Part shown: positions 21,602 to 32,639 of the stretch, in pieces
Position numbering within the stretch: position 1 is the stretch's first letter
Layout: each line of letters begins with the position of its first letter
NCBI GenBank assembly: GCA_028583605.1
Contig: CM053325.1
Location: forward strand, 61,507,121 to 61,571,120
Reading direction: 5' to 3'
DNA from: Dastarcus helophoroides
Lineage: Eukaryota > Arthropoda > Insecta > Coleoptera > Bothrideridae
Length of the DNA stretch: 64,000 nt
Translations under genes and position numbers: made by a program
The notes under the pieces: model-generated
Told to the model about the DNA's origin: nothing
The model's database searches: none
The model's input: only the letters and a program-made list of their open reading frames with translations

Positions 21602-24600
21602 CAGTGGCGGCTGGTGACTTTTTGACAGGGGGTGCGCAGATGCAAAAAATATTAATAGTTAAAAGTTTAGGTGAATTCAATGCCGCAGCAAGCTACTAAA
21701 TTTAGGAGAAACAAACGCTTTTTGTAATTCATGGTATTTAATAGTATTTTATTTATTTATTTATCACATTTTTATTTCAATGTTAACACTGGCAAACGCC
21801 TACCTAGTTCTTTTATTTTCACTTTCTCTCCTAGTGGAAGTATACCAAAATCGTTTTTTAATATAAAAATGCTGTTCATTTTAAAAACACAATTAAATCT
21901 TCTAAAACCTGAAGCGGAATACTGACAGTGACAAACATACAAATTTTCACCCATACTGACAATGTCATTATTAGTGGTGGATGTTTATTCAAAGAACTAT
22001 TTTTTCTATAATTTAGAACCAAATACCAAATCAACAAATTAATTATTAGGCCCTAGAATGGGCGCTGCTATCTTTTTGTGAATAGCGGTACCATTGGCAG
22101 TTAGGCATGTGAGCGGCACAATTACCAAACGCAATCGATCAGCCGACACGTACGCATTTAGCATTTATCATTTCACAGTTAAGTACTTGTTTTTAGGGAT
22201 GCAACATCGTTCAAAAAAGCATCGATGTTTGAACATCGATATGTTTTTCAATGAAACATCGATATCTTAAACATCGGTATTCGGTATCGATACATCGATG
22301 TTTTTCTGATGTTTTTTAAATATTTAATTGCGAGTTTAAGAAGTCAAAATTCGGAAAGTGTAGAAAAGGACATCAATTTAAAAAGAATTTTTTCCAATTC
22401 CGAGTTTAATTGGAATTTCCACTTTTTTCTCGAAATTTCGTCAACATTTTGACTCTAATGTCAGAAATTTTGGCTTTTATCTCGAAATTTCGCCTTCAAT
22501 TACGAAATTTCAACTGTTTTCCAGAAATTCTAAGGTCAAAGTCAAAATTTCGACTTTAATTTCGAACATTCGACCATAAATATACACGAAAATTTGGTTA
22601 GGCATACAATATTGACAGATGACGATAGGATAAGTTCAGTTACTTCAATTTTTAATAACCAAAATGTCGACTTTTTTCTCGAAATTTTCAGGTTAAAGTC
22701 GAAATTTGGGATTAAAGTCGAAATTTTGACTTTACTCCTGGAATTTCAAGAAAAAAGTTAATATTTCGAGATTGAAGTCGAAATTTCGATAAAAACTCGA
22801 CAATTCGCCTTTAAACTCGAAGTTTCTAACACTGTTTATTGGTTGGTGGTTTTTCCTCGCCTAATTTCTTTGATTATTTTTTATGGAAATGTTGACATAG
22901 TTTGAATTTTTACATTTTTTCCCAAAATTAAATTGCAAGTTTTGGCTTCAAATTTAAGCTTTAGGGTTTTTTAAAACTTGTTTTACCCCAAATATCAATT
23001 TTCTTATCGAAATTTCGATTTTAATCTCAGGTTTCTTTCTTGTGCGGCTATTGGAGTCTCCTCGGTTTCTCGCTTATGCGACTATTGGAGTCTCCTCGGT
23101 TTCTCGCTTATTCGACTATCGAGATCTCCGGAAATCTCGCCCAATTAACGTTTGTTCTTGGGGTCATCAATTCCTGTTTCCATTTTTCATCTTAAGCAAG
23201 CGAGTGCGGCCAAATAACTGATTACCTGAGGCCCAATTATATTCATTTTCAAGCTCCTATGATACTTATTTACAGTGTAACACATACAAATGCAAAAATG
23301 TGGATTAACATATTTTGTAATCTAACTTTTTAACCGTTAACTCAATAAGAAAGTTTACTAGCTGGTGTTCAATCACCAACAGATTTAAGAAGCATAATCG
23401 CTTTCCTGGTTACCTCTCGAGGATGAAACAAATTTAAATATTTGCTCGAATATCAGGTTCCATCTATCCTAAGTAATAAACGATAGTTTGGTAACCATCC
23501 CTATTTATAGTACCAGAGAGCTTTCGTTACTTGAACTGGCCTTGTCTTTGGTTGGAATGTCAAAAAAAACTCAAATTTCGGTAAAAAACTAAAATTCATA
23601 AAAATAAAATCTGGTTTATTACAAATTTTGGAATTTTGAAAATAAACGAATTTTAAAAATGTCAAAATTTTTAAAATACCCAAAATTTTGAAAACGAACT
23701 TAAAATTTTTAGGAATTTCGGAATTTTAAAAGAAAAGGCTGAATTTTGAAACGTTAAAATTTTTATAAATAATTCAGGTTTTTCAAAAAAAGTCTAAATT
23801 TCGATAAAACGTTTTTTTAAACGTCAGGCAAAATTTTGAAAAAATGCCAAGTTTTATAAAAGACGGAATTTAAAAAAAGCAAAGTTTTGAGAAAATATCA
23901 AATTTTGAAAATTTTTCTGTTGCACTAATTAAAAAGAAAACGATTCTAAAATTTTAAAAAAACGAAATATTTGAAAACATTTCAAATTTTCCAGAAAGTC
24001 GGAATTTTAACAGACGAATTTTGAATCGAAATTTCAAGTTAAAATTTAGAAAAATATCGATATTGTCATAAAAGTCAAAATTTCCAAAAAAGTGGAAATT
24101 CTGAAAGAAATAGTAAAAAAGTTCAAGACAACATTTAAAAAAAATTTATAGATATCCGATTTTCAAAAAAAGCGAAATTTTTTGTTACTAATTTTATTTG
24201 AAGAAAAATTGTAATTTTGACCAAAGTAAAGATTTTCAAAAAAGGTCGAAATTTTGTAAAATAGTCAAAATTTCAAAGAGGACAAAATTTTTAAATACTG
24301 TTGAAAATTGAAAAATATCGAAATGTTTAAAAAGAAAGTCGAAATTTTGAAGACAACTGGAAAATTTCAAAAGATGCCTTTCAAGAAAATTTCAAATTTT
24401 TTTATGAAAAAATGAAATTTTCAAAAATGCTTAACTTTTTTAAAAGTGGTTCTAATTTAACTTAAAAAAATGTAATTTTGGAAAAGTAAAGATTTAACGA
24501 AAAATTCGAAATTTTGAGAAATAGCCAAATATTTTAAAAATAGGTGAAATTTTGAAAAATTGTGACTTGAAAAAATCTGAATTTTTCAAAATAGTTGTAA

Positions 24601-27116
24601 TTTTAAAATAACGCCAGAATTAAAAAAAATCGACAATTTAAAAAACATTGAAATTTTTAAAAAATCGAAAGTTTTTGATAAAAAGTGAAATGTTTAGATA
24701 AATCCAAGGAATTCTAAAAAATAAAAATATCTAAAAAATGTCGACATTTTTTAAAAAGCCACAATTTTAAAAAATAAATTAACATTTTGAAGAAATTAAA
24801 AGTCGATATTTTGAAAAATGTTGAATTTTAATAAAAAATTAAAATTTTCAGAAAAAATTCCAGATTTTCGAAAACAATTCGAAATTTTTATATAAACTCA
24901 AACTTTTTATAAAAGTCAAAGCAGTTTGTAAAAATGCCAAACTCTTAAAAAAGCCAAGCTTTGAGTCTTAATAATTTTCAAAGAGTCAAAAATTTAAATA
25001 ACCAAAATTTTCAGAAGAATCCGAAATTTTTTGAAAATCGAAATTTTCAAAAAGTTCCAAATTTTCGAAAAACTAGAAATTTAAAAAAAAACGGAAAAAA
25101 TACGAAAATTTTTAATTAGTCGAAATTTTGAATAATGTAGACATTTTCATAAAAAGTTGAAATGTTCAATAAAAAGGCGAGATTTCCAAAAAACTGGATA
25201 TTTTGAAAAAATCGAATTTTGTAAAAAAAAATTTTGAGCCGAAGAGTACATTTGAAATTTAAATTTTTCGAACAAAGCAGACATTTCGAAATTATAGACA
25301 TACATGGGAAGAAACTTTAACATTTAAAAGCTAAACCGGAAGGTCTAAAATTTTCCACTTTAATCTTAAATATTAAAAAAAAATGTTCACAATTTCGATA
25401 AAACTTTTAGATTAAAGTCCGGATTTGGGGAAAACAATTCGGAAAAAACCAAAATTTATAAAAATAAAAATTTAATACACAATGTCAGGAAAGGTTCGAC
25501 ATTTCTAAGAAAATTTGGAATTAAAAAGTATGCAATTTTCAAATTTAAACAAGGAACTTTGATGACATTTTATAATTTCTTGTATTAAGTATGAAGATTT
25601 ATTTATTCAAAAATTGACAACTTTTCAAATATTCCAAATTTGGAAATTAGGTCCGAAATTTTGAGAATTCTGTTTAGGTTTTAATTTGGACATTTTTATT
25701 TCTAACTTGAAAATTGGTCTATTTCTAGAAATGTTTATCTTTTTTATGAAAATTTCGATTTTTTTTTCTAGAGGTTTTCAATTAAAATACGAAATTAACA
25801 AAATTAAAATTCAAAAAAAAGAAATTTATGTAAAGTAAGTTGTTTTAAAGGAACTGAATATTTGAAGTTTAAACTAGAAGTGTTGATAGGTATTTTTTTT
25901 AAATATTAAATAAATAGTAAATAATTGCGAAAATTCTGTTTATAGTTTCGAGTTTTCAAATTAATACCCTTCTAAAAATTCTCATTTTTCTTTCAAAACT
26001 TGTGTTTTTTATAGGTTGCCAAATAAAAATATCTAAACCATGAATTGTCAGATAATTGTATTGTTTGTACGCCTGCCCCTAAGCTTAAGTATCAATTTGT
26101 TAAATATACACTGCTGCCATCAAGCGACTAGTTACAAAATTGTGGGGTCATTTGTACCATCAATAGTAATTCTATGCAATAGATGGCGCTAATTCTATCG
26201 TGATGCGATACATCGATTTTTCAAACATCGTTTGTAAACTGAACGATGTATCGATATTTTTTATGTTTTAGAATCGATGTTGAAACATTGATGTTTACAA
26301 ACGATATATCGATGTTTTGAAAACATCAAACTATCGTTTGCATTCCTACTTGTTTTTCCTCGTTAAGTAGTAATGCATAATAATAATACACAAAACATTC
26401 TCATAACTTTCATTATAATTTAAATGATTGAACATTTATAGTTTTAAACCTTCAAAGTGTTCAGTTTGTGTCACTCATTTTAAAATTTGTTTAAATATTT
26501 AAATCATACAAATCAATCACAACAATAACAGACAACGCAGACAGATGTAACAAGATATGCTACTGCCAGGTTGATTGCAGATGTATTACACGTAATAAAA
26601 TTTGTAATTCATATGACTTCTTTTTATGTTAATAATTAGATAATCGAAACATAATTGATTGACGATATGAAAATCTATCCTTCATTTGGAAACAAAATTA
26701 AGACACAAAAGTTGTAACAGAAATCTTATCACATGAACCATAAATATTTCACTTCAAACTCTGTCTCGTACTCATCATCCGACAACATCCCGTGGGGGAG
26801 CGGCGTACTGCGCTAACTTTAACGCGCGCTCCGCAGTTTATTGTTTCTACGTAACGCGAGGATGCCGTTGATAGGAATCGTACAGCAGCCACGCTAAGTG
26901 CTTAGTTCTGAGCGCACCAACTTATTTAAATTTCCCCATAATGTAATAAAACATATGCGCATTTTATTCCAAGTAATGCACAAGTGCTAGTTAATTGAGA
27001 GATCATTATTTAGTACTTAAAAATGTGATAAATCCTTGTCTTTTACATTAAACAGAAAAAGCACTCATTTCACGAGGTGCGCGCGCTCTTGCGCTCTATA
27101 GGACCAGTCGCCACTG
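21602..27116. mobile_element. hAT-like non-autonomous element, 5.5 kb, with 8-bp target duplication
   Basis: The left end CAGTGGCGGCTGGT (21602) and the right end, read inward as CAGTGGCGACTGGT (ending 27116), form a 14-bp terminal inverted repeat with one mismatch. Both sides carry GTTTCTTA (21594-21601 and 27117-27124), an exact 8-bp duplication as expected of hAT transposons. The interior has no transposase; most of it is a second element (22195-26347). A related copy with the same right end and nested content lies inverted at 55756-60478. Superfamily assignment rests on duplication length and terminus style. Confidence 0.85.
22195..26347. mobile_element. Element nested in the hAT-like element, 4.15 kb
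   Basis: The left end AGGGATGCAACATCG and the right end, read inward as AGGAATGCAAACGATAG, form a short inverted terminus. The same 10 bases ACTTGTTTTT lie outside both ends (22185-22194, 26348-26357). Depending on where the terminus is drawn, the duplication could be 8 bp, again hAT-like. Sub-terminal zones (22200-22310, 26210-26345) are crowded with ATCGAT and CATCGATG palindromes. The interior (22400-26050) is degenerate A/T-rich filler with no transposase. Confidence 0.7.
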
Positions 27117-27202
27117 GTTTCTTAATATTTCTTGGTTTCAGGGGACAAGATTTATATTTCAATTTTTGAAGATAACCAAGCACCAGTCCGTTCCACCAAA
27201 AA
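27117..27202 (+). repeat. R1 right half, after the hAT-like insertion
   Basis: GTTTCTTAATATTTCTTGG, TTTCAGGGGACAAG, then AACCAAGCACCAGTCCG and TTCCACC. It continues the copy interrupted at 21601. Confidence 0.8.
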
Positions 27203-27396
27203 AGTGTTCGCTTTAAAAATCTAAAAGGAGTACTAATTTTAGATGAACTTCCAAGACATGCCTGAAATCGTCATAACTAACAATAAGCTTCGCGTACGCT
27301 TTATGACTTATTTTAGAAAAGTCTTGGCTCAAAATTAGGAGAACAGCTCCCATCTTTTGATACGTTGACAAATTAATAACTATTCCTTACCCCTAG

Positions 27397-27423
27397 CGCT
27401 GCAAAATTGGCCAAAATTGGAAG
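27397..27423 (+). CDS. Gene B candidate 27-nt microexon
   Basis: The acceptor is TTACCCCTAG (ends 27396) and the donor is AAG|GTATAC (27423/27424). The 27 nt encode the nine-residue insertion AAKLAKIGS between exon 1 (DIGNFGS) and exon 2 (DVLYYPDD). Both junctions keep phase, whether it is included or skipped. The 59-nt intron to exon 2 falls in the gene's short-intron size class. Its end echoes exon 1's end (ATTGGAAG|GT against TTTGGAAG|GT). Inference from splice logic only. Confidence 0.5.
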
Positions 27424-27482
27424 GTATACATTTCTTAATTTTTTTCGAGAAGCCACAAGTCAACAAAATAATTCTCTTTCAG

Positions 27483-27710
27483 CGACGTTTTGTATTACCC
27501 CGATGACGAAAATATTCGAAGCGTCATGATGTGGTTCAATGTTACGTACACAATAATAAAGATGTTCAACGAAACCGCCAAAGTAATAGGATTCAATTCG
27601 ACAAAAGATATGGAAAGTTACTATGTCAATAACTCACTGGACACTCTGGCCGCGGTCGAGTTCCGAAACCACCCAACTTCCTTGACTGGAGACATCCAGG
27701 TTGCCATCAG
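27483..27710 (+). CDS. Gene B exon 2: extracellular domain 1
   Basis: The acceptor is TTTCAG (27477-27482) and the donor is CAG|GTATCA (27710/27711). It encodes DVLYYPDDENIRSVMMWF through LTGDIQVAIR, the middle of the first extracellular domain. There are four N-glycosylation sequons (NVT, NET, NST, NNS), fitting an extracytoplasmic location. It ends two bases into an arginine codon that exon 3 completes, giving VAIR|FPSELR, a characteristic ABCA motif. Confidence 0.88.
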
Positions 27711-27892
27711 GTATCAGAATGTTACGCAACCTAAAAAAAGACTCGAAGAGCACTTTTCTCAACATTTGATAGTGATCAAACTCGAGATTTTCATCTGGTT
27801 TATCAAAATGTTGTCTTTAGTTTTAAACTTGTTTAGAAAATACCTAAATTCCAAGCTTTAATTTTATATTCACAAAAAAACAACGCCAAATT

Positions 27893-29155
27893 AACATCTT
27901 ATGGTCAACGTTCCATTGGCGATCTACTGGCATATGTTACTCATATCTGTAACTCAGCTATGAAAAAACATGGTGAGGCTATTGCATTAGATACCTCAAA
28001 GGCCTTCGACAGAGTCTGGCACCGATCTCTTCTCGCCAAATTAATATCTTATGGTCTTTCTTCTGGACTCTGTCATTTGATATCCAATTTTCTCGCTGAC
28101 AGATCTCTTCAGATCGTCGTCGATGGTATCTCATCCGAGACATTTGCGATTAACGCGGGGGTGCCCCAGGGGTCTATTCTGTCCCCTACTCTATTTCTAT
28201 TACACATAAACGATATCTTAGCTTTAACTTAGAATCCTATATACAGCTACGCAGATGATAGTAACCTTGTGCCATCTTTTTTCTCCAACAAACTATTATT
28301 TATCGCTGCTTCAGATCGACTAAGGAAACAACAGATACAGACGATTAATCGGGATCTCGAGGTTATTCTGAAATGGGGTAAGAACAATTTGGTCGACTTC
28401 AACGCTTCAAAAACTCAGGCCGCGGTTTTCTCTAAGAAAACATCAAGGGATAATGCAACAGACATACTAATGAACGGTAAAATCCTTCCGATGGGATCTA
28501 ATCTATCTATCCTAGGATTGAGTAACTTCCATTGGGACAATCATGTGCGCGCCATTACCAAATCCGCCTCTCAGAAGCTAGGCTTTATTTTTAGAGCTAA
28601 AAAGTACTTCACATTTCATCAGCTAATAACACTATACAAAGCTCAAGTTGGGCCAACACTAGCCAATACTGTTCTCATATTTGGAGTCAGCCCAAAAGCA
28701 CACTTTAGCTCTTTTGGATTCAATTCAAAGAGCGATTCGCCTAATTGATGACGAGAGTCTGACCGATTCTCTTGAAACACTAGAGCCTAGGCGTATGGTT
28801 GGTGACTTGTCTCTTTTCTGCAAGTAGTATCATGGAAGATGCTCGCAGGAACTAATAGGATTGATTCCCCAAGGGCAAGATTCTTGAGGCGTACTAGACA
28901 GTCGGAGACAGCAAATTCCTGTGCGCTCCAGCTTGACACAGTGAGGACTTCTGTCTACGGAGATTCTTTTTTCTATAGAACTTCCAAGTTATGGAACTTG
29001 TTATCGAAAGGATTTTTTCCCAAAAATTACAACCTATCCTTGTTTAAGAAGGCGGTTCACCGCCATCTCTCCTTGTTTCCGCATCCCACTCGCAGTGCTT
29101 TGAAAGCATAATAAGGTTACCCTTTGAGAGTGGATTAAATTTAAAAAAAAAACCT
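27893..29155 (+). pseudogene. LINE (non-LTR retrotransposon) reverse transcriptase, 5'-truncated and dead
   Basis: The frames read SIGDLLAYVTHICNSAM, then LDTSKAFDRVWHRSLLAK, AGVPQGSILSPTLFLLHIND, SYADDSNL (the YADD catalytic box) and SFFYRTSKLWNLLSKGFF near the C-terminus. A TAG at 28230-28232 lies just before the YADD segment, and at least two frame changes follow (about 28745 and 28830). It ends in GGTTACCCTTTGAGAGTGG, an AT-rich stretch and a poly-A of ten at about 29142-29151. The same tail recurs inverted at 54.7-55.3 kb and 60.7 kb. Jockey/CR1-type group; exact clade not assigned. Confidence 0.85.
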
Positions 29156-29159
29156 GGAA

Positions 29160-29640
29160 TTTTAAAACATATAAAGGGTTAATCAGAAAGAAACTCATCT
29201 GGAGCTCCCAACTCCAGACTAACAATCAAGTAGGATTCTGTAGTCTCAAGAAAGGTGTCCGGGAGCACAAAATTGTAAAGAAACTCGTCTAGAATTTAAG
29301 TGTCAAGAAACTCGGAAACTCCACCTAGAACCTGAAAGAAAGTTCTCCAAAACTCTTAACTTCTCTAAGATTAAACATATAAATGGTTTATTCAGAAGGG
29401 AACTCATCTGGAGCTCCCAATTCCAGACTAACAATCAGGTAGGATCCTTAAGTCTTAAGAAAGGTGTCCAGGAGCACTAAATTGTAAAGAAACTCGTCTA
29501 GAATTTAAAATTGTCCAGAAATTCCACCTAGAACCTGAAAGAAAGTTCTCCAAAACTCTTAACTTCTCTAAGATTAAACATATAAAGGGTTTATTCAGAA
29601 GGAAACTCATCTGAAGTTCCAAACACCAAACTAACAATCG
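29160..29640. repeat. Tandem repeat, about 205-bp period, 2.3 copies
   Basis: The start motif AAACATATAAAGGGTT or a close variant recurs at 29165, 29373 and 29576 (spacings 208 and 203). Units share GAAACTCATCTGGAGC, CCACCTAGAACCTGAAAG and AAAGTTCTCCAAAACTC. It directly follows the LINE poly-A tail. Confidence 0.85.
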
Positions 29641-29839
29641 CATTTTATAAATCAAATTTGATGTTTCTAAGCTTCCTTTTTTTGGTCACCTTTCTCATAA
29701 TTTATTTAACGGCGAAATTTGGCATATATTCCAAATTTGGAGTTGGGAAAAATACGGGACACATAGTGGCACCGGCCACTACGTACGGACGACAGTCCAG
29801 TGGCAACCTAAAAAATCCACTAATGAATACAAAATCCAC

Positions 29840-30165
29840 CAAAATTTTCACACTGCGAATGTGGTTCAATAAGTACTTAGCCTGCAAAAGAAAAACGAAA
29901 ATTTTGGAAAAGTTGCGATTTGTTTCTTAACGTAGTCTCCTTTTAACTCGATACACTTGACCCAGCGATGCTCCAACTTCATTAACCCGTCCGAAAAATA
30001 CGTTTTCCCGAGGTCTGCAAAAGTAGGTCTCCGTGGCGGCGATGACCTCCTCATTCGACCCAAATTTCTACCCGGCGAGTGATTTTTTCAAGTTTGGAAA
30101 TAAATAGAAGTCGCGCGGGGCCAAATCTGGAGAATACGGTGGATGTTTAGCGTTTTATGTTTGAT
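29840..30165 (-). pseudogene. mariner-type transposase C-terminal relic
   Basis: On the minus strand: HPPYSPDLAPRDFYLF (the region of the third catalytic Asp in DD34D mariner transposases), an in-frame stop after LKKSLAG, then NEEVIAATETYF. After a frame change it continues ADLGKTYFSDGLMKLEHRW and KCIELKGDYVKKQ, the normal mariner C-terminus. Everything upstream of the third Asp is missing. It is unrelated to the DD41D element that follows. Confidence 0.8.
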
Positions 30166-30403
30166 CCAAAATGTCGATTTCGTGAAAATTTTAACTTTTT
30201 AAAACTTCGACATTTTCAAAGTGTAACTTTTAGAAAATTTTACATTTCTTAGAAAACTTGACACTGAAAATGTTTGAATAATGTCGGGTTTTTCGAGAGA
30301 CTGGATTTTTTCCAAATTTTGATTGTATTCCAAAATTTAGACTTTTTTCTGGTAATTTCAACTTTATTTTATTTTTAAGTATTGACTTCCGAAAATCTAT
30401 ATA
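30166..30403. other. A/T-rich filler and TA target of the DD41D element
   Basis: Degenerate filler ending ...TATATA; the final TA (30402-30403) is the target dinucleotide. No gene. Confidence 0.5.
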
Positions 30404-32620
30404 CAGGGTGTTACAAAAGTCCGGGCCGCTACTTCAGGAGCATATTCTACACATTAAAATATGAAAAATGTTGAAATACATTTTTTTCTTTAAATTGCCT
30501 CCTAACGGAGATATGACCATTTAAAGATGGCGCCCCTAAAGTGGTTTTTTTACTACAAAAAGTTAACGGTTAGTAGCAAAGTCATGAAATTGGGCAAGCA
30601 GTTAAAGAATTGGACTAGGCATATTCTCATGTAACATATTTTTTAAATAAGCAGTAGCGTGGTGTGTAGGGGGTTGTCCGCGATTATTTTTTGCCGTAAC
30701 TTTTTTGTATTGCAATAGTTCGACACAAAAGTGTTTTTTATACAAAAAAGGTACTCCTTCTCAAAGTCGCTAAAAGTAACCGTTTCCGAGAAAAAAGCGT
30801 TTAAACAAAATTGTTGCATTTATTAGAATTCGTTTTGCAAATTTCTAATTTATCCACTACTAACTGCATTGATATAAAAATAGTACAAAATTAAGAAAAA
30901 AAAAATCAAAGCAAGTGTTCGAAATTACTGCCCCCTGCAGCAATACATTGCTCGGCTCGTCTTCTAAGGGAACTCCTTACTCTTTCGCAAATGCCTGGTG
31001 TATTGTGAATCTGGTTGAACCCATTTTCAATTCGTTCACGAAGATCATTGATATTGTCAACTGGTGTGGAGTAGACGATCTGCTTTAGATGTCCCCATGA
31101 GTAGAAATCGAGTGGGTTGAGGTCAGGAGACCTAGCTGGCCATGGTATCGGACCTCCTCGACCTATCCATCGTTGATGATAGTTGTTATTCAAAAATTCC
31201 CTAGCAACTGCACTAAAATGGGCAGGTGCCCCATCGTGCATTATCCACATTCGCTGTCTTGTTATGAGTGGAACATTTTCAAGTAACACGGGTAACTCTG
31301 TTTGCAAAAAATGTCTATATGATGCTCCTGTTAACCTATGAGGTAAAAAAAACGGTCCAATTATAGAGTCCCCTATTATTCCTCCCCAAATGTTAAGTGA
31401 AAAATGTTGCTGATGTCTCGACTGAATAACTGCATTGGGATTTTCAACTTGCCACTGATGCATGTTGTGAAAGTTAAGTATCCCGTTTCTGGTAAAACCC
31501 GCTTCGTCCGTAAATAATATGAGCGATGGAAAGTTCTCATTTTCAGCGATCTTATGCAATAGCCAGTTGCAAAATTCTATTCTTGGAGGATAATCGGCAG
31601 CAAGTAACCCTTGCACTCTTTGAAAATGATAGGGGTAAAATTGGTAAAATTTCAAAATTCGCCAGATAGTTACGTGATTTACTCCTTCGGCTAAAGCAAG
31701 TTGTCTAGTGCTGACACATGGAACTTCTTCAACTCGCTGAAGCACACGCTCCTCTAAATTAGCAACTTCTGCGTTTGGCCTTCCAACACGTTCGCCTTTG
31801 AAAACAAAATTTCCTGTTTCACATAAACGAGCATGAATTTTCTGGAACAATTTTTCTCCTGGTAGGTGTCTATTAGGAAAACGTTCAGCATAAAGCCGTC
31901 TTGCTTCAGCACGATTACAATTTGCAAGCCCGTACATTAAATGCATATCGGCCATTTCTTGATTTGAATAGTCCATTTTATCAAAATAATGAAAAGTTAA
32001 AAAACTACTACACTTACTACATATTGACAACAAAAACTGCTAAAGTTTACAGCTTACGACCAAATTTTATCAGTGACACAACGTCAATCTCTGGCAGATA
32101 TTGTCAAGTACAATTGTTTTCTTTACGATCAGTTTGCATGACCAACTTATTTTTTCTTATACAAATTAGTTAGAATTTCGAAGACGGGATAGGATTATTT
32201 AAACGCCTTTTTCTCGGAAACGGTTACTTTTAACGACTTTCAGAAAGAGTACCTTTTTTGTATAAAAAATGTTGCTTTTTACGATTATGGCACTTTTGTG
32301 TCGAAATATTGCAATACAAAAAAGTTACGGCAAAAAATAATCGCGGGCAACCCCTTACACACCACGCTACTGCTTATTTAAAAAATATATTACATGCGAA
32401 TATGCCTAATCCAATTTTTTAACTGCTTGCTCAATTTCATGACTTTGCTACTAACCGTTAACTTTTTGTAGTAAAAAAACCACTTTAGGGGCGCCATCTT
32501 TAAATGGTCATATCTCCGTTAGGAGGCAATTTAAAGAAAAAAATGTATTTCAACATTTTTCATATTTTAATGTGTAGAATATGCTCCTGAAGTAGCGGCC
32601 CGGACTTTTGTAACACCCTG
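30404..32620 (-). mobile_element. Complete DD41D Tc1/mariner-family transposon, 2217 bp
   Basis: Both ends read CAGGGTGTTACAAAAGTCC inward with perfect identity over the first 30-odd bases, flanked by TA (TATA on both sides). The inverted repeats are long, about 400 bp (30404-30806 and about 32198-32620), with small indels between arms. The interior carries one intact transposase gene. The near-identical half copy at 1-785 shows the family is multi-copy here. The D2-D3 spacing (41 residues between Asp248 and Asp290) sets it apart from mariner (34) and Tc1 (34, Glu). Confidence 0.93.
30906..31976 (-). CDS. DD41D transposase, intact, 356 aa
   Basis: It catalyses cut-and-paste excision and reinsertion of the element. 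The start is ATG 31974-31976 (MDYSNQEMADMHLMYG). An in-frame extension upstream to 32033 exists but is broken by a 4-bp deletion in the copy at 1-785, so I prefer the shorter start. Residues about 5-120 are two helix-turn-helix-like DNA-binding segments (RRLYAERFPNRHLP; STRQLALAEGVNHVTIWRIL). The DDE domain follows: Asp157 in FTDEAGF, Asp248 in MHDGAPAHF, Asp290 in PDLNPLDF. The length is normal for the superfamily, and with no stop or frameshift it could be active. Confidence 0.92.
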   Translation of the reverse strand: MDYSNQEMADMHLMYGLANCNRAEARRLYAERFPNRHLPGEKLFQKIHARLCETGNFVFKGERVGRPNAEVANLEERVLQRVEEVPCVSTRQLALAEGVNHVTIWRILKFYQFYPYHFQRVQGLLAADYPPRIEFCNWLLHKIAENENFPSLILFTDEAGFTRNGILNFHNMHQWQVENPNAVIQSRHQQHFSLNIWGGIIGDSIIGPFFLPHRLTGASYRHFLQTELPVLLENVPLITRQRMWIMHDGAPAHFSAVAREFLNNNYHQRWIGRGGPIPWPARSPDLNPLDFYSWGHLKQIVYSTPVDNINDLRERIENGFNQIHNTPGICERVRSSLRRRAEQCIAAGGSNFEHLL

Positions 32621-32639
32621 TATACTCTTTACAGTGTTT

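Larger units (their letters stand above)
19127..22010. repeat. Segmental duplication block, copy C (inverted)
   Basis: Reverse-complement match of 7755-10560 (copy A) and about 13440-16225 (copy B). It starts in GCCTATTACCGTTCGTTGG and ends at the poly-T run about 400 bp inside the hAT-like element. This copy retains the intact first exon of gene B and its upstream acceptor, so it is probably the source. Confidence 0.85.
20704..27396 (+). other. Gene B intron 1 (about 6.7 kb)
   Basis: It contains the rest of block copy C, an R1 copy (about 20895-21035), the LINE tail (21143-21290), and an R1 copy split by the hAT-like element 21602-27116. If the microexon at 27397-27423 is not used, the intron runs to 27482. 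Confidence 0.8.

Noticed and set aside
27711..27861. Open frame reading on past exon 2 (YQNVTQPKK...)
   Set aside because: The CAG|GTATCA donor joined to exon 3 restores the conserved VAIR-FPSELR sequence; the read-through part is intron.
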